A DNA stretch of 21,111 nt from UBA5070 sp039798065. Lineage in GTDB: Bacteria > Fibrobacterota > Fibrobacteria > UBA5070. Positions 14,348 through 21,111 of the stretch are shown here, in pieces. The stretch is from NCBI GenBank assembly GCA_039798065.1, contig JBDKGS010000038.1:1-21111 (forward strand). The letters run 5' to 3'. The translations under genes and the position numbers were made by a program. Under the pieces are notes generated by a model. The model was not told the DNA's origin, did not search any database, and worked only from the letters and a program-made list of their open reading frames with translations. Each line of letters opens with the position of its first letter. The stretch's first letter is position 1.

Positions 14348-15054
14348 GCGGCCCTATCGAGGATCGGCTCTACATGGTCGGTGACCATTTTTCCCGATCG
14401 GGAAAAATGGTGTGGGATAACCATTTCGTGGGAACGCATGAGATGGTGAACGTGGCCAATGGATCAAGCCGTGGTCCAGCTTACCCCGTGGTATACAACG
14501 AGGTTGGAGGGCAAATCCCAGTTGTTTCCAAAATGGAAACAGTTGGCTGGGACAAAGAGTGGGGAATCTTGGACTCTCCTGTCGATACGCAACACTCCGT
14601 CCTGTGTGCGGAAGAAGGAGTGCTTCGTGTCTACGCCAAGCAGATGCGGTCCAATCAAACCGAAGCGGAAACGCATCTCTGGCAGCGCCTTCGCGCACAT
14701 CGCTTGGATGGGTTGAAATTCAAACGCCAGAAGCCAATCGGACGTTTCATCGTCGATTTCGTCTGCCACGAGTGCGCCTTGGTCGTGGAAGTCGATGGCG
14801 GATACCATGCCGAACAAGTCGAATACGACGAAGCGAGGACGGCTTGGCTGAAAAGCCAGGGGTTCCAGGTCCTCCGCTTCTGGAACCACGAGGTGCTAAG
14901 GCAGACAGAATCCGTCTTGAGACGGATTCTGGAAGCAGCAAGCGCCCCCTCTCCCTTTCCCTCTCCTGTCGGTGAGCGACATCCTCTCCCGCAGGCGGGA
15001 GAGGGAAAGGGAGAGGGGGCGCAGCGGCAGGAAAGCAACGGGGGTTGGGGATGA
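14344..15054 (+). CDS. DUF559 nuclease-like protein with palindrome-encoded leader and hairpin-encoded tail
   Basis: The 236-codon frame is linked by ATGA overlaps to hsdM before it and hsdS after it. Residues 95-198 are a complete DUF559 domain, related to the Vsr/PD-(D/E)xK fold: LRVYAKQMRSNQTEAETHLW, then FKRQKPIGRFIVDFVCHECA and LVVEVDGGYH, with candidate metal ligands Asp138 and Glu149/Asp151. The first ~90 residues are unrelated to the family and contain MVGDHFSRSGKMVWDNHF, encoded by two palindromes. The last ~36 residues (SAPSPFPSPVGERHPLPQAG onwards) are a translated 25-bp inverted repeat. Independent translation could start at a GTG at 14620, but the purine-rich sequence before it sits too close. 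DUF559 proteins are predicted endonucleases. The frame may be kept open so that ribosomes can reach hsdS. Confidence 0.8.
   Translation: MSGPIEDRLYMVGDHFSRSGKMVWDNHFVGTHEMVNVANGSSRGPAYPVVYNEVGGQIPVVSKMETVGWDKEWGILDSPVDTQHSVLCAEEGVLRVYAKQMRSNQTEAETHLWQRLRAHRLDGLKFKRQKPIGRFIVDFVCHECALVVEVDGGYHAEQVEYDEARTAWLKSQGFQVLRFWNHEVLRQTESVLRRILEAASAPSPFPSPVGERHPLPQAGEGKGEGAQRQESNGGWG
14384..14411. repeat. Perfect 28-bp palindrome in the DUF559 leader
   Basis: Two 14-nt halves, ACCATTTTTCCCGA and its exact complement, with no spacer. In the open frame it spells DHFSRSGKMV. It belongs to the same family as the copies in and after the dinD-like gene. Confidence 0.85.
14420..14447. repeat. Diverged second copy of the palindrome
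   Basis: ACCATTTC and GAGATGGT pair with one mismatch at the outer arms, while the centre has decayed. It lies 36 nt (12 codons) after the perfect copy, in the same frame (NHFVGTHEMV). Confidence 0.55.
14523..14541. repeat. Short hairpin in the DUF559 leader
   Basis: TGTTTCCA and TGGAAACA form a perfect 8-bp stem around AAA, with CCCA and TGGG further out. In frame it reads VVSKMETV. It may be a remote member of the same family or an unrelated hairpin. Confidence 0.5.
14942..15022. repeat. REP-like element: perfect 25-bp inverted repeat with nested hairpins
   Basis: The arms (14942-14966 and 14998-15022) are exact complements, pyrimidine-rich on the left (CCCCCTCTCCCTTTCCCTC core) and purine-rich on the right. 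The 31-nt interior holds TGTCG-GTGAG-CGACA. Alternatively CCTCTCCCGC-AG-GCGGGAGAGG (14983-15004) can form, competing with the long stem. The element is translated as the end of the DUF559 frame and ends 28 nt before the hsdS start. Confidence 0.85.
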
Positions 15055-16280
15055 AGATTCCGGATGGATGGAAGCTTGTTGCCCTTGGAGAACACATCGA
15101 CCTTCTAACTGGGTACCCATTCAAGAGCGAGTGCTATTCCGAGGACGAAAGTGATGTTCGGTTACTTAGGGGCGACAATGTTATCCAGGGAAGAATTCGA
15201 TGGGATGATTGCAAGAGGTGGCCTAGTACTGAGTACCAGAATTTGTCGAGGTATCATCTGCATGTGGGTGATTTCGTCATCGCGATGGATCGAACGTGGG
15301 TAAACTCGGGACTTAAAGCCTCAAGCATTACTGAGTGTGACGTTCCATCGTTGCTTGTTCAGCGAGTCGCAAGAATTCGCTGCCTGGATGATCTGCACAA
15401 TGGCTACTTATCGAGCCTGATTCGATCTCATCGGTTTGAGCAGTATGTGAAAGGTGTTCAAACAGAAACTGCCATCCCGCATATCAGCCCAGACCAGATT
15501 CGAGAACTCTCTGTATCTCTCCCACCCCTCCCCGAGCAGAAAGCCATCGCCGACACGCTTTCCACCTGGGACGCGGCCATCGAGATGACGGAGCGCCTGA
15601 TCGCGTCGAAAGAACGATGGATTTCTGGTTTTGGAAAGCAGCTCTTCCGACGTGGACGTGAGAACTCCAGCTCGGGCTGGAAGACTGTCGCTCTCCACGA
15701 GGTTTTGCATGAACATGGTGACGTGAGCACAGGAAATGAGTCTGTATACTCGGTTTCGGTTCACAAAGGTTTGGTTGACCAGATCGAACACCTAGGTAGA
15801 TCCTTCGCTGCCGCGAACACATCGAATTACAACCGTGTTCACTTTGGAGATGTCGTCTATACGAAGAGCCCGACTGGAGACTTTCCGTTGGGGATCTTCA
15901 AGCAAAGTACTGTTGACATGGATGTGATTGTTTCACCTCTCTACGGCGTCTTCACTCCGCAAACATTTGAGTTGGGTGTCATCCTAGACTTCTTCTTTTC
16001 GTCCCCGGTCAATGCGAAGAACTACCTGAACCCGTTGATCCAAAAAGGCGCGAAGAATACGATCAACATCACCAACACGACCTTCTTGCGTGGGCAAATC
16101 TGCTTGCCAATGGATCCGGGAGAGCAGAAGAAAATGTGTGATCTGATTCAGGCCACAAGAGATGAAATACTAACCCTGCAGTCGATCTTGGATAAGCTGA
16201 AACTCCAAAAACGCGGCCTCATGCAGAAGCTGCTCACCGGCACTTGGCGGGTTCCGGTTCGGAACAAGGTGGCCACATGA
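15051..16280 (+). CDS. hsdS: Type I restriction-modification specificity subunit HsdS
   Basis: A 409-residue, full-size specificity subunit that should determine the bipartite DNA target. The first recognition domain covers about residues 1-155 (IPDGWKLVALGEHIDLLTGY, VGDFVIAMDRTWVNSGLKAS, AIPHISPDQIRELSVSLPPL). The central conserved helix is PEQKAIADTLSTWDAAIEMT with GFGKQLFRRG. The second domain spans about 205-355 and the second conserved helix follows (GEQKKMCDLIQATRDEILTL, then KRGLMQKLLTGTWRVPV). Both recognition domains are lower in GC than the flanking genes, as expected for exchanged S-subunit domains. The ATG overlaps the DUF559 stop by 4 nt and the stop overlaps the dinD-like start by 4 nt. 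An earlier in-frame TTG is disfavoured. It is intact. Confidence 0.93.
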   Translation: MKIPDGWKLVALGEHIDLLTGYPFKSECYSEDESDVRLLRGDNVIQGRIRWDDCKRWPSTEYQNLSRYHLHVGDFVIAMDRTWVNSGLKASSITECDVPSLLVQRVARIRCLDDLHNGYLSSLIRSHRFEQYVKGVQTETAIPHISPDQIRELSVSLPPLPEQKAIADTLSTWDAAIEMTERLIASKERWISGFGKQLFRRGRENSSSGWKTVALHEVLHEHGDVSTGNESVYSVSVHKGLVDQIEHLGRSFAAANTSNYNRVHFGDVVYTKSPTGDFPLGIFKQSTVDMDVIVSPLYGVFTPQTFELGVILDFFFSSPVNAKNYLNPLIQKGAKNTINITNTTFLRGQICLPMDPGEQKKMCDLIQATRDEILTLQSILDKLKLQKRGLMQKLLTGTWRVPVRNKVAT

Positions 16281-17140
16281 AAACCCAAGACATTCGCGAT
16301 CTGTTCACGCGCTTCCAAGCGGCCGCAACCGCCGTCGAAGGCGTGGAGTGCTGGAGCGCCCGGCAGTTGCAAGAGCTGCTGGGGTACTCCAAATGGCAGA
16401 ACTTCACGAAGATCTTGGAGCGCGCGAAAGAGGCGTGCCAGGCAGCTGGTGAAGTCGTATCGGATCACCTTACCGACGTCAGTAAGGTGATCGAAGCCGG
16501 CAAAGGTGCGCAGCACGAAATCGACGACATCCTCCTCACCCGCTACGCCTGCTACCTGGTGGCGCAGAACGGCGACGCCCGCAAGGAGCCCATCGCTTTC
16601 GCCCAGACCTATTTCGCGGTCCAGACCCGTCGTGCCGAACTCGTCGAGCAACGGATACTCGAGACAGAACGTGTCAAGGCCCGGGCCAAGCTGGTCGAAA
16701 CGGAACGCGAGCTGTCCGGAGTCCTGTACGAGCGCGGGGTCGACGAGCGTGGATTCGCCTTGATCCGTTCCAAGGGCGATCAGGCATTGTTCAAGCTCGG
16801 CACCTCCCAGCTCAAGCGCAAACTGGGCGTGCCTGATACGCGTCCGTTGGCCGATTTCCTGCCCACCATCAGCATCAAGGCCAAGGACTTCGCGGCCGAA
16901 ATGACCAGCGTCAACGTGCAAGCCAAGAACCTGCGCGGCGATACGCCAATTTCTGTCGAGCACGTCGACAACAACCGGGCTGTGCGCAAGATGCTGCTGG
17001 AACGGGGGATCGTACCCGAAAACCTTCCGCCCGCCGAGGATGTCAAGAAGGTCGAACGCAGGCTCAAGTCCGAAGAGAAGAAGGCATTGGCCGCTCCCGC
17101 CAAACCTTCGAAATCCCGCAAGAACGCGAAGAAGAGCTGA
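16277..17140 (+). CDS. dinD: DinD-like protein (DNA-damage-inducible protein D family)
   Basis: A 287-residue cytoplasmic protein matching E. coli DinD through its N-terminal two thirds: ECWSARQLQELLGYSKWQNF, KILERAKEACQAAGEVVSDH, then EIDDILLTRYACYLVAQNGD and AFAQTYFAVQTRRAEL. The C-terminal part keeps the family layout (LFKLGTSQLKRKLGVPD, RKMLLERGIVPENLPPAEDV) and ends in a Lys/Ala-rich tail. E. coli DinD is SOS-induced and reported to inhibit RecA filament activities; DinD-like genes often occur in type I loci. Here the gene is coupled to hsdS by a 4-nt overlap, so it is co-expressed with the restriction system instead of having its own promoter. Codons for the SDHLTDVSKVIE segment form an 11-bp-stem palindrome related to other palindromes of the island. 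It might limit recombination when restriction damages DNA. Confidence 0.88.
   Translation: MKTQDIRDLFTRFQAAATAVEGVECWSARQLQELLGYSKWQNFTKILERAKEACQAAGEVVSDHLTDVSKVIEAGKGAQHEIDDILLTRYACYLVAQNGDARKEPIAFAQTYFAVQTRRAELVEQRILETERVKARAKLVETERELSGVLYERGVDERGFALIRSKGDQALFKLGTSQLKRKLGVPDTRPLADFLPTISIKAKDFAAEMTSVNVQAKNLRGDTPISVEHVDNNRAVRKMLLERGIVPENLPPAEDVKKVERRLKSEEKKALAAPAKPSKSRKNAKKS
16463..16492. repeat. Palindrome inside the dinD-like coding sequence
   Basis: GATCACCTTAC and GTAAGGTGATC form a perfect 11-bp stem around CGACGTCA. In frame it encodes DHLTDVSKVI, the DinD segment preceding the LTRYACYL helix. The palindromes outside the gene resemble this segment in sequence, reading frame and loop (CGACG). 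Confidence 0.8.
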
Positions 17141-17151
17141 ATCTGTCTCGC

Positions 17152-17183
17152 CGACCATTTTCCTGACGCCAGGAAAAAGGTCG
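17152..17183. repeat. Intergenic palindrome 1 between dinD-like gene and hsdR
   Basis: CGACCATTTTCCTG and CAGGAAAAAGGTCG pair over 14 positions with one mismatch around the loop ACGC. It begins 11 nt after the dinD stop and, in dinD's frame, reads ADHFPDARKKVE. Confidence 0.8.
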
Positions 17184-17191
17184 AGATCCGC

Positions 17192-17221
17192 GATCATCTT
17201 CCCGACGCCGGGAAGTTGATC
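17192..17221. repeat. Intergenic palindrome 2 before hsdR
   Basis: GATCATCTTCCCG and CGGGAAGTTGATC pair over 13 positions with one mismatch around the same ACGC loop. It lies 39 nt (13 codons) after palindrome 1 in the same frame, reading DHLPDAGKLI. It could also act as a pause or processing site before hsdR. Confidence 0.8.
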
Positions 17222-17261
17222 CGGGAAACCGGGCGTCAGCCCGAGAAGGCGCAAGGAAACC

Positions 17262-20200
17262 ATGAGCAGTTTTTCCATCAACGAACAGAATCTGTCGCAG
17301 ATCCCCGCGCTGCAGTTGTTGATCAACATGGGCTACACCTACCTCGCACCGCAGCAGATTCTGACAGAACGGCAGGGCAAGCTCACCAACGTGGTCCTGG
17401 AAGGGATTCTGCGCGAACAGCTCAAGAAGATCAACCGCATCCACCACAAGGGCGGCGAATACCTCTTCAGCGAAGAGAACATCCAATCGGCCATCCAGAA
17501 GCTCAAGAGTGTCAATTACGACGGACTCGTGCGCACCAACGAGGTGGTCTACGATCTGCTCACCTTGGGGACGTCGCTGGAGCAGGTCATCGAAGGCGAC
17601 AAGCGCAGCTTCAACCTCAATTACATCGACTGGAAGCACCCCGAACGCAACTGCTACCACGTGGCCGCCGAGTTCGCGGTGGAGCGCAACCGCTCGACCG
17701 ACACGGCCCGGCCCGACATCGTGTTGTTCGTAAACGGCCTGCCGCTTTGTGTCATCGAGTGCAAGGGTCCGGATGTCGAGCTCGACCACGCGGTGTCGCA
17801 ATTTGTCCGCAACCAGACCGACGAATTCATCCCTAAGCTCTTCATGTTCAGCCAGCTTCTGGTGGCTGTCAACAAGAACGCTGCGCTGTACGCCACCGCC
17901 GGGACACCGCGCAAGTTCTGGGGCGTGTGGAAGGAGCTGCGCGACCGCGAGCAGGACATCGCCTTGGCGGTCCATCGGCCGTTGCCGGATTCCGAAAAGG
18001 ACAAGCTGTTCCAAGAGCCGTTTCGCGAATCGCGCCACACCTTCGAAGAACTGGAGCGTCGCGGCAACCGCGAGGTCACCGAGCAGGACAAGGTGTTGTA
18101 CAGTTTGTGTCGTCCCGAGCGCTTGTTGGAACTGGCCTACCGCTACACCCTGTTCGATGGCCCGCACAAAAAGATCGCCCGCTACCAGCAGTTTTTTGTC
18201 ATCAAGTCCACGCTGGAGCGTGTGACACAATTTGACGCCGAAGGTCGTCGCAAGGGCGGCGTGATCTGGCACACCCAAGGTTCGGGCAAATCGCTGACCA
18301 TGGTCATGCTGGCGCGAAGCCTTGCCATGGATGCGGGGGTTCTCAATCCGCGCATCGTGCTGGTCACTGACCGCGACGACTTGGACAAGCAATTGGGCAA
18401 CACCTTCAAGGCGTGCGGATTGATTCCCGACCGCGCCACTTCTGGCAAGAACCTGTTGGATCTGATCAGCGAAGAGAAGGCGAGCCTGGTCACCACCTTG
18501 GTCCACAAGTTCGACAAGGCGCTCAACAACCGCAAGTTTGTGGATCCTTCGCCCGACATCTTCCTGCTGGTCGATGAAGCCCATCGTTCGCAATACAAGA
18601 CCATGAACGCCCGCATGAAGCAGATGCTCCCCAAGGCCTGCTACCTGGGCTTCACGGGCACGCCGCTTCTGAAGAACGAGCGCAACAGCTTCGCGAAGTT
18701 CGGCGACATGATCGAACCGCACTACTCCATCACCCAGGCGGTCGAAGACAAGGCCGTGTTGCCGCTTCTGTACGAGGGACGGCACGTGGAGATGGAGCAG
18801 AACAAGGCGGCCATCGATCTGTGGTTCGATCGCCACACGCAGGGGTTGACCACCGAACAGAAAGCCGATCTCAAGAAGAAGTACGCCCGCGCCGAAATGC
18901 TCAACAAGACCGAGCAGGTGGTCTACACGCGGGCCTTCGACATCTCCGAGCACTTCCGCGAGAACTGGCAGGGGACGGGCCTCAAGGCGCAATTGGTGGC
19001 GCCAAGCAAGCACATGGCGGTGTTGTACAAGAAGTACCTCGACGAGATCGGGTACGTGAGCTCCGAGATCATCATCTCGCCTCCCGATCAGCGCGAAGGC
19101 TACGAAGATGTCGACGACGACGAGCCCACCGACGAGGTCCAGAAATTCTGGAACAAGATGATGAAGCGCTACGGCTCCGAAGAGGAATACACCAAGCAGA
19201 TCATCAACCAGTTCAAGAACGGCGAACAACCCGAAATCCTGATCGTGCGCGACAAGTTGCTGACAGGATTTGACGCGCCGCGCAACACGGTGCTCTACCT
19301 GTGCCGGGTCCTGAAGGAGCACACACTTCTGCAGGCCATCGCGCGCGTGAACCGCCTGTTCGAAGACGAAGATTCGGGCCAGGAGAAGAAGTTCGGCTTC
19401 ATCATCGACTACGCCAATGTGTTGGGCGAACTGGACACGGCGCTGAACATGTACAGCGCCTTCACCGGCTACGATCCCGAAGACGTCGCCGGTACGCTCA
19501 CCGACATCAAGGTGGAAATCGACAAGCTCCCGCAGCGTCATTCGGACCTGTGGAGCGTCTTCAACGCGGTCAAAAATAGTCAAGACGAGGAAGCCTTCGA
19601 GATCGCGCTTGCCGACGAGGTCTTGCGCGAATGCTTCTACCAGAGATTGTCTGAGTACTCAAAGTGCCTGGCCATGGCGCTTTCCAGCCAGAAGTTCCTG
19701 GAAGAGACCGACGAAAAATGGCTGGTCCGCTACAAGTCCGATCTGCTGCGGTTCCAGAAGCTGCGCGCCTCGGTGCGCTACCGCTACGCGGAAACGGTTG
19801 ATTACAAGGACTACGAGCCTAAGATCAAGAAGCTTCTGGATACCCACATCCAGGCCCACGAAGTGATCCAGCTCAACAAGCCGGTGAACATCTTCGACGA
19901 CGAGGCGTTTGGTGCCGTGCTGGAAGCGCGTGAGGTCGAGTCGGTGCGCACCCCTGCGGCGCGAGCCGATTCCATCGCCCATGCCCTCAAGAAGACCATC
20001 ACCGAGAAGATGGACGAGGATCCCGCCTTCTACAAGAAGTTCTCCAAGCTCATCGAAGAGGCCATCGAGGATTATCGGGCCCAGCGCATTTCGGATCTGG
20101 AGTATCTGAAGAAGGCGGGAGAATACCGCAACAGCGTGGTCCTCAAGAAGCACGACGACGTGCCCACCAGATTGGAAGGGCGCGAAGATGCGCAGGCCTA

Positions 20201-20483
20201 TTACGGCGTGGCTTTGCCGTTCTTGCAACAACACGAAATCCCCGAAGAACGGGCGCAGGAAATCGCCGCCGACATCGCTCTGGCGGTCGATTCCAGCTTG
20301 CAGCGCCATGCCAAAGTCAATTTCTGGAGCGACGACATTGCGCAGAAGAAGGTGGTCAACGAAATCGACGACTTCCTCTACGACGAGATCAAAGGCGAGC
20401 ACGGTGTGGAGATGAGCATTGGTCAGATGGACGAACTCATCGCCAAGGCGATGCAGGTGGCGCGTTCCCGGACGGACCAATGA
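17262..20483 (+). CDS. hsdR: Type I restriction endonuclease subunit HsdR
   Basis: A 1073-residue restriction and translocation subunit, the usual length. The N-terminal nuclease domain has the PD-(D/E)xK pattern RPDIVLFVNGLPLCVIECKG (Asp152, Glu166, Lys168). The superfamily 2 motor follows: Walker A WHTQGSGKSLTMVMLAR (GSGKS about 340-344), LVTDRDDLDKQL, Walker B VDEAHRSQY (DEAH 438-441), FTGTPLL (about 464-470) and the second RecA-like lobe (ILIVRDKLLTGFDAPRNTVL, LLQAIARVNRLFED). The C-terminal region is helical and binds the methyltransferase core. AAGGAA 5 nt before the ATG supports the start. It is separated from the dinD-like gene by two palindromes, the only gap in the second half of the operon, so HsdR may be expressed separately or less than HsdM/HsdS. 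A relic of this gene's first codons lies at 8451. Confidence 0.97.
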   Translation: MSSFSINEQNLSQIPALQLLINMGYTYLAPQQILTERQGKLTNVVLEGILREQLKKINRIHHKGGEYLFSEENIQSAIQKLKSVNYDGLVRTNEVVYDLLTLGTSLEQVIEGDKRSFNLNYIDWKHPERNCYHVAAEFAVERNRSTDTARPDIVLFVNGLPLCVIECKGPDVELDHAVSQFVRNQTDEFIPKLFMFSQLLVAVNKNAALYATAGTPRKFWGVWKELRDREQDIALAVHRPLPDSEKDKLFQEPFRESRHTFEELERRGNREVTEQDKVLYSLCRPERLLELAYRYTLFDGPHKKIARYQQFFVIKSTLERVTQFDAEGRRKGGVIWHTQGSGKSLTMVMLARSLAMDAGVLNPRIVLVTDRDDLDKQLGNTFKACGLIPDRATSGKNLLDLISEEKASLVTTLVHKFDKALNNRKFVDPSPDIFLLVDEAHRSQYKTMNARMKQMLPKACYLGFTGTPLLKNERNSFAKFGDMIEPHYSITQAVEDKAVLPLLYEGRHVEMEQNKAAIDLWFDRHTQGLTTEQKADLKKKYARAEMLNKTEQVVYTRAFDISEHFRENWQGTGLKAQLVAPSKHMAVLYKKYLDEIGYVSSEIIISPPDQREGYEDVDDDEPTDEVQKFWNKMMKRYGSEEEYTKQIINQFKNGEQPEILIVRDKLLTGFDAPRNTVLYLCRVLKEHTLLQAIARVNRLFEDEDSGQEKKFGFIIDYANVLGELDTALNMYSAFTGYDPEDVAGTLTDIKVEIDKLPQRHSDLWSVFNAVKNSQDEEAFEIALADEVLRECFYQRLSEYSKCLAMALSSQKFLEETDEKWLVRYKSDLLRFQKLRASVRYRYAETVDYKDYEPKIKKLLDTHIQAHEVIQLNKPVNIFDDEAFGAVLEAREVESVRTPAARADSIAHALKKTITEKMDEDPAFYKKFSKLIEEAIEDYRAQRISDLEYLKKAGEYRNSVVLKKHDDVPTRLEGREDAQAYYGVALPFLQQHEIPEERAQEIAADIALAVDSSLQRHAKVNFWSDDIAQKKVVNEIDDFLYDEIKGEHGVEMSIGQMDELIAKAMQVARSRTDQ

Positions 20484-21111
20484 CGCTTTTTGGCAATGTG
20501 AAGTACGGTTCCACCACGATCGATTTCCAGGTCATGTTCGCCAAACGGCGGACGCTGGAGATCGCGGTGCTTCCCACCGGCGATGTGGAAGCCACGGCTC
20601 CGATCGGCTCAGCGATGGAGAGAATCGAGGAGAAGGTCAAGCTGCGGGCGCGTTGGATCCTTCGTCAGAAGAACTACTTCGCCCAGTTCCATCCTCGCAC
20701 CGCGCCACGTCAATATTTGTCGGGAGAAACCCACTTGTATCTCGGGCGCCGCTATCGCTTGAAAGTGGAGTCTTCCGCCGAGGCGGGCGTTCGACTTTCA
20801 CGGGGCGTGTTGTCGGTGCGCGATACCGTTGTTCCATCGCGCGAGCGAGTCGAGGAATTGATGGGACGGTGGTACCGCGAAAAGGCGTTGGATCTGTTCC
20901 GCGTTGTCTTCGAGGAGCAATGGACGCTTGTAAGACAGGAATCGTCAAAGCCGAAGTTGCAGGTCAAGGCCATGCGCACCCGATGGGGGAGCTTGTCGAA
21001 AGGCGGCATCCTCACGCTGAATCCAGATCTGATCCGCGCGCCAAGGGAATGCATCGAGTACGTGGTCTGCCACGAGCTGTGCCACTTGCGCCACCACGAC
21101 CACGGCACGGG
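20480..21111 (+). CDS. YgjP/DUF45-type zinc metallopeptidase, 3' end cut by window edge
   Basis: 210 codons are visible, overlapping the hsdR stop by 4 nt (ATGA). The sequence fits the YgjP-like metal-dependent hydrolase family (DUF45/M48-related): KVKLRARWILRQKNYFAQF, SGETHLYLGRRYRLKVE, the signature KAMRTRWGSLSKGGILTLNP, and the zinc site VVCHELCHLRHHDHG with HExxH at about residues 198-202. Only the last 20-30 residues should be missing, as judged from the relic at 8495-8630, which keeps the C-terminus FYRLLARRMPDW. Members of this family are common at the 3' end of type I restriction operons. Their substrate is not established; a role in processing HsdR or other subunits is suggested only by position. 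Confidence 0.92.
   Translation, partial: MTLFGNVKYGSTTIDFQVMFAKRRTLEIAVLPTGDVEATAPIGSAMERIEEKVKLRARWILRQKNYFAQFHPRTAPRQYLSGETHLYLGRRYRLKVESSAEAGVRLSRGVLSVRDTVVPSRERVEELMGRWYREKALDLFRVVFEEQWTLVRQESSKPKLQVKAMRTRWGSLSKGGILTLNPDLIRAPRECIEYVVCHELCHLRHHDHGT

Noticed and set aside
14384..17221. CRISPR-like array from repeated palindromes
   Set aside because: Copies are few, diverged, far apart and lie inside genes; no regular repeat-spacer spacing.
17064..19583. Very long open frame on the minus strand opposite hsdR
   Set aside because: It is the complement of a GC-rich, intact hsdR gene with all motifs; its composition (many Val/Leu/His/Gln runs) is typical of an antisense shadow.

Overview
The window looks like a chromosomal segment of a GC-rich member of the Fibrobacterota. 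The best lineage marker is a tandem pair of secreted proteins with the Fibrobacter succinogenes major paralogous (FISUMP) domain (8733-10092). Many other products carry signal peptides or a lipobox, and one hydrolase ends in a C-terminal beta-domain resembling sorting tails. No rRNA, tRNA, CRISPR array or transposase was seen.

Layout. (1) 1-8285 is mostly an envelope and secretome neighbourhood: an edge-truncated beta-propeller-like secreted protein (minus), a lipoprotein with a probable jelly-roll fold (minus), a small-molecule kinase-like phosphotransferase, a DUF1161 protein, a parallel beta-helix protein, an esterase-like alpha/beta hydrolase, and a predicted outer-membrane barrel (minus). 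A 3' fragment of a second phosphotransferase copy lies at 1573-1707. (2) 8373-8630 is a scar in which the start of an hsdR copy is joined to the end of a YgjP-type peptidase gene. Both genes are intact (or run off the edge) 9-12 kb to the right. (3) 8733-11630 holds the two FISUMP genes, an AHSA1/SRPBCC gene and a frameshifted DUF6544-like gene. The last two are flanked by near-identical terminator-like hairpins in the same orientation. (4) 11640-12049 is a non-coding leader with hairpins and a candidate operator/promoter. (5) 12050-21111 is a type I restriction-modification island in one orientation: half-size hsdS-like gene, 59-aa basic protein, hsdM, DUF559 nuclease-like gene, full-size hsdS, dinD-like gene, hsdR and a ygjP-type metallopeptidase gene cut by the window edge.

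How it works together. HsdM and HsdS should form the methyltransferase, and adding HsdR gives the restriction enzyme. Five junctions in the island are 4-nt ATGA overlaps, which implies translational coupling. The most unusual signal is a family of short palindromes spread over the island. One is part of the dinD coding sequence (peptide DHLTDVSKV). Others lie in the open frame between hsdM and the DUF559 domain (DHFSRSGKMV), after dinD in dinD's own frame (DHFPDARKKV, DHLPDAGKLI), and in the 8.4-kb scar. A second hairpin family, a perfect 25-bp inverted repeat, forms the 3' end of the DUF559 gene. I read the island as repeatedly rearranged, with palindromic elements living inside open frames. 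Function of the palindromes is inference only.
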